Positions 40,196-48,302 of a stretch of DNA of 64,000 nucleotides are shown here, in pieces. This DNA comes from Lachancea dasiensis (Eukaryota > Ascomycota > Saccharomycetes > Saccharomycetales > Saccharomycetaceae): NCBI GenBank assembly GCA_900074725.1, contig LT598454.1, forward strand, positions 936,854-1,000,853, given 5' to 3'. Every line of letters starts with the position of its first letter. Within the stretch, counting starts at the first letter, position 1. The position numbers and the translations under genes were made by a program. Below the pieces are notes generated by a model that was not told where the DNA came from, did not search any database, and saw only the letters and a list, made by a program, of their open reading frames with translations.

Positions 40196-42037
40196 ATGAG
40201 CTTCGATTTCAGAAAAACGATTTGTGCCAACCCTATTGGCATCATAGATGATGCGCCAAATTTCTCGGTCACTTCCTTATCCTTAGTGAAAGATTATATG
40301 GATGATGTTATTCGTAGTCAAAAGAATAGCGAAGTAGAGAAATCCCCATTAGACGAAATTTTTATCGAGGGTCTGGATGCAAATCAGGTCTGGCAGCAGG
40401 TTAGACTAGTTTTAGAAAGCAGCGGGTCTAATTTGTTAGCGAAAATCGGATCTTTGCATACAGAAAGTGAAAATTTGAGCGGCAGTGACATTGGGGCCGA
40501 AGAGAGTGAACAAGACTATAATACGTTCTCTAATGAAAATGGAGAAGAAGTTCTTGATGAGTTTGAACAAGATGTCCGAGATGATGATGATGAAATTGAA
40601 GACGACGATGATGATGTAGAAGTCGAGGATGATGATGAAGAAGTCGAATATGACGATGAGGTTCGCGTGGATTATAATGGTCATGAGGGCCAAGAAAAAG
40701 TGGAGCCGGATGGGAGAAGGGATGACACTACTTTGAGAAATGCTGACTTAGATTCATCCAAGATATTTGAAAGAAATGGTGATCAGTTTGGGTTGAACGA
40801 CGATTTCTTTGACCTTGATACTTTTAACAAGCAAACTGCCGAAGCCGAAAACGAAGTTGATGGAGAGGATTCAATCAACTTTTTTGAAGATGTATCATCT
40901 GAAGAGGACGAGGAAGCAGAATACTATGAGGATTTCTTTGATCCTCCCACTTTTTCAAAAGAAGGACATCATTCAAACGAGAATTTTATTGGGAGCAACG
41001 ACAAAGAACAGTATTCGGATGATGTTAGTGTAAACTCCGATGCTGAATACGACCGCGCTATGGAATCTGCTAAGATGGATCTATTTGCTGATGCTGATGA
41101 AGATGCTACTGAACAAAACGACAACGACAACGAGAAACTGTCTACATTCCAACGTCAACAGCTCGACATTCAGAGGCAGATTGCTCAACTTGAAAAGGAA
41201 GCCATAGCCGAAAAAAAATGGGCCCTCAAGGGTGAAGTGAAGGCCAACGATAGACCTGATGATGCTTTACTCACGGAGGAAATTGACTTTGAGAGAACCT
41301 CCAAGCCTGTACCCGTCATAACCGCGGAGATGACTGAATCTCTCGAAGACATGATACGCAGAAGAGTTCTCCAGAACGAATTTGACGACCTTGCTAGAAG
41401 GGTTATGACAAATGCCACCTTTTCGAAAAACAGGCCCCAATTTGAGCTCAGTGATGCGAAATCTACCAAATCTCTTGCAGAGCTCTATGAAGCTGACTAC
41501 GAAGGCGCTCCACAGGTGGCAGATCTGTCGGAAGAGCTCAAGCACGCTCATGATGAGATTTCAGAGCTCTATAAAGATCTTGTTTACAAGTTGGATGCTC
41601 TTTCGTCTGCGCACTTTGTCCCCAAGCCAGCCCAAAAGCAACTTGAGGTGAAAGTCCAAAGTGCGGCCATCAACATGGAAGATTCTCAGCCGCTCACCAT
41701 GTCCACAGCTCCTACATTGGCGCCCCAGGAAGTTTACAACCCAGGCGCCTCCCGAGGGAACAGTGAAATTTCCTTAAAGAATGGGGTGGTGATGTCGAGA
41801 GAGGAGCTATCGAGAGAGGATAAAAATAGACTAAGACGTGCTTTGAAGAGAAAGAGATCCAAACATCTGGCTTCTAAAAAGAGTGGGCCACAGAAAAAGA
41901 GCAAGAAGAGTGACGTTATAGATACACTATCACAAGCGAGAAATGTGACGATCATAGACAAGAAGGGTAAGCAGGTGGATGTCAAAGGTAATGTTAAAAA
42001 GTTTAGTACGCCAGAAAGTCAAAATTTCAAACTTTAG
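40196..42037 (+). CDS. MPP10: Mpp10, U3 snoRNP / SSU processome component
   Basis: A 613-residue nucleolar protein (S. cerevisiae 593) that with Imp3 and Imp4 joins the U3 snoRNP and is required for 18S rRNA processing. Residues ~95-165 are a long Asp/Glu run. Conserved segments include EGLDANQVWQQV (~60), the FFDLDTFNKQT motif (~205), YYEDFFDPPT (~245), AEKKWALKGEVKANDRPDDALL (~340, Imp-binding family block), VTESLEDMIRRR-like EMTESLEDMIRRRV, and the basic RRALKRKRSKHLASKK near the C-terminus. PAC and RRPE promoter elements match its role. It is convergent with NOC3; in S. cerevisiae these are YJR002W and YLR002C on different chromosomes. Confidence 0.97.
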   Translation: MSFDFRKTICANPIGIIDDAPNFSVTSLSLVKDYMDDVIRSQKNSEVEKSPLDEIFIEGLDANQVWQQVRLVLESSGSNLLAKIGSLHTESENLSGSDIGAEESEQDYNTFSNENGEEVLDEFEQDVRDDDDEIEDDDDDVEVEDDDEEVEYDDEVRVDYNGHEGQEKVEPDGRRDDTTLRNADLDSSKIFERNGDQFGLNDDFFDLDTFNKQTAEAENEVDGEDSINFFEDVSSEEDEEAEYYEDFFDPPTFSKEGHHSNENFIGSNDKEQYSDDVSVNSDAEYDRAMESAKMDLFADADEDATEQNDNDNEKLSTFQRQQLDIQRQIAQLEKEAIAEKKWALKGEVKANDRPDDALLTEEIDFERTSKPVPVITAEMTESLEDMIRRRVLQNEFDDLARRVMTNATFSKNRPQFELSDAKSTKSLAELYEADYEGAPQVADLSEELKHAHDEISELYKDLVYKLDALSSAHFVPKPAQKQLEVKVQSAAINMEDSQPLTMSTAPTLAPQEVYNPGASRGNSEISLKNGVVMSREELSREDKNRLRRALKRKRSKHLASKKSGPQKKSKKSDVIDTLSQARNVTIIDKKGKQVDVKGNVKKFSTPESQNFKL

Positions 42038-42506
42038 GAGAACATGGAGTATGAATGAAAGCATCTACAGAAGGACGCTGCAGAATTTTACAATTCGCTA
42101 GGAGTATATAAGTACAGCATAAAATTAAACAATTATCTTTGCATGAACGAATTTCAGAAAGGGTTTCTTCTAAATCGACCAAAGCCCACACCGCCAACCC
42201 TATACATTGGGTCCCGTCCGTCGTAATAGGTTTACTTGCTTGCACGTTGAATGCACTCTTGGTAATATTAAGCTTGTGAGTGTTTATAGACTAGCCTAAA
42301 TACATACTTTGCCAGCAAACAACGCTAGGCGCCAAAACCCCTACAAAGTGGAGCTATATAAGAGGATCAGAATTTTGGGCCAGTTGCTCCATTTGAATTT
42401 GTCATCAGGATTCTCAAATTAGAGCGCTGCTATCACCCGCCAAAAAGCCGAGTATTTTAGTACCACTCGGCCTGGTGATCAAAGACCTTCGAATCTGGCA
42501 ACAATT
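42038..42506. other. Convergent spacer MPP10 / NOC3 with TATA and stem-loop
   Basis: A 469-bp spacer between two gene ends, where a promoter is not expected. It nevertheless holds a consensus TATA box, TATATAAG (42355-42362), and further right a stem-loop: GCCGAGT (42447-42453) pairs with ACTCGGC (42465-42471), and an outer ATCACC (42432-42437) pairs with GGTGAT (42474-42479). It may be a bidirectional terminator or a small unannotated RNA. Confidence 0.4.
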
Positions 42507-44501
42507 TTACTTGAGAGAATCTCTTGACTTTTCTAGTATGCCCTTTGTTCCCTTCACAACAAGTGGGCTGTAATGTTTTAGCAAGAGAAAGTTTTCCCAT
42601 ATGGTCGCTGCCTCCGCGTTGCTTCTTGATGGCGTTTGAGCTTCTAACTGAAAAGACCCATTTCCAATCCGATCTTCTGTAGAATAAAGACCTCCAACCT
42701 CGGGGTATCTGCTCATGAGCTTATCCATAAATTTGAGTACAGCAACACCAGTCTTTTCAGGGGTGTTGGCCATTGCAGTATAGAGTCTTTTGGTGAATGC
42801 CGCTGCGCGGACTTTAGAGCCCGATTTGGATCTGAAAAAGACGTAATCCAACGCTCTTAATAAAAGTTCAGCCTTAGTTGAAACATTAACAGAAGGTTTG
42901 ATAAACTCGCTATTCAAAGGATCGGCCATTCTTAAAGATTTATGAGAGTATTCGAGATCGGCATCGAGCGAAATGTTGGGTATTATCGCGTACAGAGCGT
43001 CGACGAATGAAGAGAGATCCATTGTGACTTTCATGGCACTGTGACGCGATACAAGGGAAAACGCTGTGACGATGCAAAGTAAGACCTTACGGGTTTCAGT
43101 CGAAGACAAGCTATCTAACTCGCTTGTAGTAATCAGTTCTCTCAAAACTTCCAAAAAATCACCTAGGAGATCAAAATTAGACATGTGGCCAAACTTTGCA
43201 AGACCCTCGAGCACCGCACCGATCAGTTGAGAATTATTTTGCCTCAAAATATTCAAGTATAAGGCTAGCGCCAATTTCAGAATTTCTGCCTGATTTCTTT
43301 CCCGCTCCTCGGCAAAAACTGTCTGCTGGGCTCTATGCATTTCTTCCTCTACTTTTTTCAGCTCTTTCCTAGCTTTCCTTTGTTTTTTAGAAATGTGAAC
43401 TCTATCTTTTTTTTTCAGCTTCGGTTTCCGATGCTCATCCGTCTTGGTGTTAGGATCGTAGCCTTGGAGAATTTCCAATGAAAGTAGAATATTTAAAGCT
43501 GATTCGTCAACCAGAAAAGACCTGGTTTTGAGGGTTTTTGAAAAGATTCGAACAACATCTAGGGAGATGCTACCTTCGTCGTCCTCACTCAATAAATTCT
43601 CCAGAGCCTTTATGATCTTCGTATAGACCGGATCAGCTTTGGGATTGGGTTTGCAGATTCTGCGAATAAGTAACGATAAAACTTCCGTACTGAAGTTAAA
43701 TCGAGAAGCAGTGGGTAAAAGTTCCACAGCAGCGCTGGCCGCTAGGTTTCCCAGAGCGACCTGTATCGTGTTGCCACTGTTGGGAGTCTTCGCGAGTGTG
43801 GCTAGCAACTCTATGTATTCTTTATAGTTGTGAACCAAGACCTCTTCAAAGTTGCGAAGCTTAGCAACCTCTTTTGACACTTTTTCCCTCTTTTCCAAGT
43901 CCGAAAGTGGCCTAATTTTGTAACCGGGGATGATGCTTTTGAACACAGGCACAAGCGCCAGCATTGAAAACTTACAGGTATTTGTATTTTTCGACTGAGC
44001 CATCTTTCGTAGACGAGTTAGGGATGCAATATGTTCCTCAGAGTCTTCCATTAAATTCTCGACTGCTTCAGCAATTTCTTCTTTCAGCTTTAGAACGCGC
44101 TCAGCAGTGTCCACCGTTGCCCCTTCGTCTTCTTCTTCCGGCTCTGGCCCTGATTCTGCCTCGTGCGGTTCTTCACTCTGTGTGCTCTCTTTACTCTGTG
44201 TGCTCTCCTTGGCCACTTCGGTTGACTTAGCCGGTCTAGCGTCGATGATTCTTCGTTCTACCTTGCCCTTCACTTTAATAGGTAATCCTTCGACCTGGTC
44301 TTCAATATACCCCAACTTCCTCGGTTGCAATTCGTAATCCTGTTCTTGATCATCCCAGGATTTCTTGCTGGGCACTAAGTCCTCTATATTTTCGAAATCT
44401 TCGCGTGTGAATAGCCCGCCTTCCAACAATGCATCTTGTTCTTTGCGTCTTTTAACGTTTCTCTCGTGAGCTGCCTTTTGAGATCTTTTCTGTGAGACCA
44501 T
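42507..44501 (-). CDS. NOC3: Noc3, pre-60S export and pre-replicative complex protein
   Basis: A 664-residue orthologue of S. cerevisiae Noc3 (YLR002C, 663). Noc3 forms a complex with Noc2 in the nucleoplasmic maturation and export of pre-60S particles and is also reported to bind origins with ORC and MCM. Diagnostic segments: the WDDQEQDYELQPRKLG N-terminal motif, the block TCKFSMLALVPVFKSIIPGY (~180), LKKKDRVHISKKQRKARKE with a coiled coil after it (~375-420), and a C-terminal CBF/Mak21-like region (FVDALYAIIPNISLDADLE; NVSTKAELLLRALDYVFF). The frame opens two codons upstream at a TTG; the ATG at 44501 is used. Its promoter carries PAC and RRPE and is shared with a divergent unknown gene. 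Confidence 0.97.
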   Translation of the reverse strand: MVSQKRSQKAAHERNVKRRKEQDALLEGGLFTREDFENIEDLVPSKKSWDDQEQDYELQPRKLGYIEDQVEGLPIKVKGKVERRIIDARPAKSTEVAKESTQSKESTQSEEPHEAESGPEPEEEDEGATVDTAERVLKLKEEIAEAVENLMEDSEEHIASLTRLRKMAQSKNTNTCKFSMLALVPVFKSIIPGYKIRPLSDLEKREKVSKEVAKLRNFEEVLVHNYKEYIELLATLAKTPNSGNTIQVALGNLAASAAVELLPTASRFNFSTEVLSLLIRRICKPNPKADPVYTKIIKALENLLSEDDEGSISLDVVRIFSKTLKTRSFLVDESALNILLSLEILQGYDPNTKTDEHRKPKLKKKDRVHISKKQRKARKELKKVEEEMHRAQQTVFAEERERNQAEILKLALALYLNILRQNNSQLIGAVLEGLAKFGHMSNFDLLGDFLEVLRELITTSELDSLSSTETRKVLLCIVTAFSLVSRHSAMKVTMDLSSFVDALYAIIPNISLDADLEYSHKSLRMADPLNSEFIKPSVNVSTKAELLLRALDYVFFRSKSGSKVRAAAFTKRLYTAMANTPEKTGVAVLKFMDKLMSRYPEVGGLYSTEDRIGNGSFQLEAQTPSRSNAEAATIWENFLLLKHYSPLVVKGTKGILEKSRDSLK

Positions 44502-44583
44502 GCTCAATACAAACTTTGAAGAATCCCAAGAGGTTTGTCTATCGGCTTGTATCTCAGCGACTGTTCGAAAGATGAAGTATGAT

Positions 44584-44624
44584 GCGATGAGATGAGCTTT
44601 TATGAAATAATATAAAAATTTTTT
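44584..44624. promoter_or_regulatory. PAC and RRPE in the NOC3 / unknown-gene divergent promoter
   Basis: GCGATGAGAT (44584-44593) with an overlapping second GATGAG (44591-44596), then AAAAATTTTTT (44614-44624). They lie 83-123 bp upstream of NOC3 (minus strand) and about 130-170 bp upstream of the divergent gene at 44755. Confidence 0.85.
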
Positions 44625-44754
44625 AATTTCTTACGTTTAGAGCTCAAACGAAATCTGAGTATTCTCCCTTTCGTTGAGAGGATGGCATAACTGCTGAGCT
44701 CGGAACCGAAAAGAGGGAAAAAGATTGCGTCGGTAATCTAATTTTGACCCGACA

Positions 44755-45384
44755 ATGGAGCTGAGACTTGTTATGGTTGACCCTCGTCCCTCTGCGAAGT
44801 TGAGCAGCGTTACATCAAAAGACAGCAACTGTTACAAACGCCAAAGTCAAGAAGTTCAAGATAAGAAAACGTCACCGGTAATTATACACACATTCAACAA
44901 TACTGCAGCTCTAAAATCATCTGGTATGGAATGCAGGAGAGCTGGGGGGTCAAGAAACATGGTCACTAAACCCAAAAACGGCATCAAAGGCGAAAGACAA
45001 CCTCAGTGCATAGGGAAAAAATCGGCGTTTGAGTCGCTACCGCCGGTTCCGAGAGCTAGAAAGGCCAACGGTAACTTTGAAAAGACTTTGACGTTCGTGA
45101 GTTCTGTTGTGGGTGACTTCAATCTGGAATATGCAAATGCATGGCAGTCGTCGCTAAATTTTGACGGAAATAAGCCTCAACGACCTTTGTTCCGCATAGC
45201 CAATAGAAAGTTTCGAAGGCCGTCTATCAAAAAGGACGGATCTCTGGGAACATCAAATGTAATTGATCCTAATTTCTCTTTTTCATACAACTCACTCAAT
45301 CTTAGGGAGGGCAAGAATTCAAAGCCGCGGACAACGTCGTTCGACACAAGTCCGCTGTTCAGAGTCAGCTATAATAATCGGTGA
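44755..45384 (+). CDS. Unrecognised basic 209-residue protein
   Basis: An ATG-initiated frame of 209 codons filling the space between NOC3 (divergent) and MRX12 (convergent). I do not recognise it and know of no S. cerevisiae gene at this position in either the YLR002C or the YJR002W-YJR003C region. The protein is rich in Lys, Arg, Ser and Asn, without membrane spans or signal peptide, and looks largely disordered (for example PVPRARKANGNFEKTLTF and RKFRRPSIKKDGSLG). A patch VVGDFNLEYANAWQSSL is more ordered. A second ATG at 44773 is possible. It shares the NOC3 promoter with PAC/RRPE, so co-expression with ribosome-biogenesis genes is possible but only inferred. Length and codon character suggest a real gene. 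Confidence 0.65.
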   Translation: MELRLVMVDPRPSAKLSSVTSKDSNCYKRQSQEVQDKKTSPVIIHTFNNTAALKSSGMECRRAGGSRNMVTKPKNGIKGERQPQCIGKKSAFESLPPVPRARKANGNFEKTLTFVSSVVGDFNLEYANAWQSSLNFDGNKPQRPLFRIANRKFRRPSIKKDGSLGTSNVIDPNFSFSYNSLNLREGKNSKPRTTSFDTSPLFRVSYNNR

Positions 45385-45711
45385 CATCCGTATCTGAGCC
45401 TACTCCTTTCTGCATGAAATCCGTTCGGGAGCTAGCTCCAACCTGCCCTTCCACGTAGCTGATTTTCCTTTTCAGCCACAGGCATTATTTCAGTTTCAGG
45501 AAATCGCTGAAGGTGGTTTCAGATTCTCTTTTCAAAGGTTGCCTCTTAAAATTCGTTGAATATTAGCTGGGCATGGATGGCTTGTGGAATATTTACATGA
45601 ATGCCTCCCCTCCCTAGAGAAAGAGAAGCCTCTGCCTTCCTAGTCTGATATTTACATCTTTTGGTAATCTTGAAAGTCCTCAAGACTAGTCTAAATCGCG
45701 GAAATTTGCCA
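45385..45711. other. Convergent spacer unknown gene / MRX12
   Basis: A 327-bp spacer between two 3' ends. I see no gene, repeat or RNA feature in it. Confidence 0.4.
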
Positions 45712-47247
45712 TCATAGTTTCAATATGTATTGGAGAGTAATGGCTTTCAATCGCTCCACGAAGTCAGGTTCCTCAATGATGGTTCCATACGCCGAAAAAT
45801 GACTTTTAATTTGCTTCACGATTGAGGGACCTGAAACTATTTTTTGCGCAGTCGCTGCCTCGAGAATAACGTGGGCAAAATCCCTATCCTTGACTCCGAG
45901 GTATGCGACAATGAGTGATTCCGTAAGTAATGCAGCGTCTGTGAAAGAATTCTCTGCTGATGGATTCTGCCTTAGTTGATGGATGTTCTTGTTGAAAATA
46001 TCTAGAGACTTGTTAATGTCAAAGTTGGAATAAGCCACAACTAGAGCTCTTTTTGTTGACAGAAAAAGCCTTTCCTGAGAAAAGTGAGATGTCATTTTCA
46101 CGGCGTCTTGGAATTGGTGCTTGTCATTATTTTTTATACTGTTGTAAATTGTTGCCAAAAAAATCTCATACTTTAAAAGCTCATCTGGCTCCTTTATTGC
46201 CGCTAAAAAGCGCTCAGCTCTAGAAAGCTGACCTCTGTGGATCCCCAAACAGCGGAGTGTGATGCGACGTAAACTGTTTGTTTCTGTGGAGAGATCGCAC
46301 AAGCTTGTAACAGCAGCAATGTATTTCTCGAATGTTGCGTCTGTGACCAACTCTGAAGGGGAAGTAATCATAATGGGCCGGTGGCAATGCTTGCTTATTT
46401 GCTCTAGATTCCATTGAATCTTGCTATTGGCCTCTATCTCATCCTCTGTCAAGCGTATTAATTTATTCTCGCCAACACACTTGAAGACGCGATTGAACGA
46501 GGAGAAGTCCGCCTTGAGAAGCACTTGTGGATGCTTGTGAAATAATTGATAAATTTGGTAGTCTGTGAGGTCAAGCTTGGCCCTTAAGATCTTCGAAGAT
46601 GGGACGTAGTATTGGACAATATATTCAAGTAAGGTAGAGGCTTTGGCAGCCACGCAGGCCTCGAGAAGTGTTTGCCATGTTGCTTCCGGCACCCCGTTGG
46701 CATCCTTAAGACAATTTATGACAAAAAAGCATCTTGAAATGTCGTTGAGGTTTAAGCTGCTTTTCCCGTCAGCAATATCAGCAAGGTCAAAGCTTAAGAG
46801 CTTGTCAAGGACTGCCCGTAAAGCTTCCTTTGAATCCTTGACAATTTTATAATTGTTCAGGAAAATTTCCCATGAGCTTTGGACTCTTCCAGGATTACTC
46901 CTAATAATTTGAATAAAGCTATTGGGGGTTAATTGGCCGCCAATTTTACTCAGCTCTCTAGCATGTATGGCGCCAACAGCGTGGTCATGCACAGTTAATG
47001 ACTCAATTATTCGATTATGAATTAAACTGCAACTTTCCAAAGGCACTTTTGTCGATTTCAGTCCACTCAGAATTGTCTTTGAGAAGGTATACGGCGTCAG
47101 CTCCTTGGGAAGTAGCTGCTCTTTGTCCAACTGGTGGACTGGTAGACTCTTCATTAGTGAGAGATAAAGCTCTTGCGTATTTCTAGACTTGCTGGTCAAA
47201 GATCGCAAGTGAGCCGAGAAATGCCATTTGAGGTTCTTTTTCTGCAT
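45712..47247 (-). CDS. MRX12: YJR003C (MRX12) orthologue, mitochondrial protein
   Basis: A 511-residue protein in the position and orientation of S. cerevisiae YJR003C (519 residues), reported as part of a mitochondrial organisation-of-gene-expression (MIOREX) assembly. The N-terminus (MQKKNLKWHFSAHLRSLTSK) is basic with no acidic residue, as expected for a mitochondrial targeting sequence. The remainder looks alpha-helical with PPR-like or HEAT-like character (repeated Leu/Ala-rich helices, for example LLEACVAAKASTLLEYIVQYY). No catalytic motif is seen. An overlapping reading frame lies upstream in another frame; see findings. The assignment rests chiefly on synteny, length and targeting signal. 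Confidence 0.82.
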   Translation of the reverse strand: MQKKNLKWHFSAHLRSLTSKSRNTQELYLSLMKSLPVHQLDKEQLLPKELTPYTFSKTILSGLKSTKVPLESCSLIHNRIIESLTVHDHAVGAIHARELSKIGGQLTPNSFIQIIRSNPGRVQSSWEIFLNNYKIVKDSKEALRAVLDKLLSFDLADIADGKSSLNLNDISRCFFVINCLKDANGVPEATWQTLLEACVAAKASTLLEYIVQYYVPSSKILRAKLDLTDYQIYQLFHKHPQVLLKADFSSFNRVFKCVGENKLIRLTEDEIEANSKIQWNLEQISKHCHRPIMITSPSELVTDATFEKYIAAVTSLCDLSTETNSLRRITLRCLGIHRGQLSRAERFLAAIKEPDELLKYEIFLATIYNSIKNNDKHQFQDAVKMTSHFSQERLFLSTKRALVVAYSNFDINKSLDIFNKNIHQLRQNPSAENSFTDAALLTESLIVAYLGVKDRDFAHVILEAATAQKIVSGPSIVKQIKSHFSAYGTIIEEPDFVERLKAITLQYILKL

Positions 47248-47402
47248 GCCCAGCAGCTTTGGCCCTTGAATGGTTCTAGAATTAACTTACCTAACTGTTT
47301 GTTAAGATAATTCTCTCTAACTTTTTCTAAAACCATTCTTTCTTCGTATACTTTACAATTACCATCTGGCAGGCGAGAGTAAAAACAACGCGGACACGGA
47401 AG
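47196..47402 (-). CDS. Small overlapping or upstream ORF (69 codons) at the MRX12 start
   Basis: From an ATG at 47402 a frame of 69 codons (begins MLPCPRCFYSRLPDGNCKVY, ends LTCDL) overlaps the first 52 nt of MRX12 in a different frame. It has two CxxC-type pairs (CPRC, CWAC). It could be an upstream ORF in the MRX12 leader or the tail of an interrupted gene (see the next entry). I do not recognise a family. Confidence 0.35.
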   Translation of the reverse strand, partial: LPCPRCFYSRLPDGNCKVYEERMVLEKVRENYLNKQLGKLILEPFKGQSCWACRKRTSNGISRLTCDL

Positions 47403-48302
47403 CATGTGCACAATTTGGCCAGCGAACTTGGTCAATCCATGTAAATGAGATCATAGACTATCAAAAAAATTGCCTAAGCTATTACCAACTTTCTTTCTGT
47501 TTGGTATTGCTTTCAAGTCCCTGTTTTCAATCTTCTGTAAAACCTTGATTGAATGAATAGGAAAGGCACCACAGTAGTGGTCACGCAAGTAAACTAAAGC
47601 GTAAGATATTGCAGATACCTCATCTGGCAGCATTGACATCAGAAGCAGATCAATGGCCTTGGTATACGATATTTTCACTAGGTCGTTCAAATAGCAGTCT
47701 AAAAATGTCCCTTCTGATAATATAAATAATGTAAAAGTATCGGACTAATGAACTATTTGATGTGACAATCGAAGTGGTCTTCGTCTATCTGTGAGTTGTT
47801 AAGGTAAGGGGGGGGGGAGGGGTAAAAAATTCAAAGCTGGGGGCTCAAAAAAGCGCAAAGTGCAAAGTGCAAGTTTGACGAAGTTCTTTAGTGTTTCTTC
47901 AACTCAATCTCTTTTCCTAAACGTAAGCGTCTTATCATAAGTAGATAAAAATGAAAGCTTGTCAATTAACATTATATGGACTGCGCAATTTCGAACAAAA
48001 GGAAACCCTGTGAAGTCGGGGATTAGCATGGTAACGAATTGCGATTCTGTAGTGCACCTCGGCGAGCTTAGATTGATGATGTTCCTGTTGACAGATGGGC
48101 TAATCATCAAAAATTGATTCAAAAATTATCAAGGTGTGCAAAGGAAATACCTCTAACAAGAAATGAGAGCCAGTGGCATGGAGAAGTATAGGTGATCATT
48201 CTTGCGCTAGAAGGATAAGCATCAAATGATACTTTGGGCTTGGCAGCAGGCTCATGTGAAAAAGCGCATGAACTGCTGCACACAGTTTTCCTACCATGGT
48301 TT
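47248..48302. other. 1.06-kb MRX12-SAG1 spacer with protein-like interrupted frame
   Basis: On the minus strand a frame open from about 47740 to 47451 reads like protein (for example ISYALVYLRDHYCGAFPIHS, IENRDLKAIPNRKKVGN), ends at a TGA, and continues in the same frame through 47402-47196. No ATG begins it: Met codons occur only inside, at MSMLPDEV. It may be a decayed gene. To the right are a G10-A-G4 tract (47808-47822) and three near-exact 7-bp repeats GCAAAGT/GCAAAGT/GCAAGTT (47855-47875). Nothing else is recognised up to the SAG1 stop. Confidence 0.4.
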
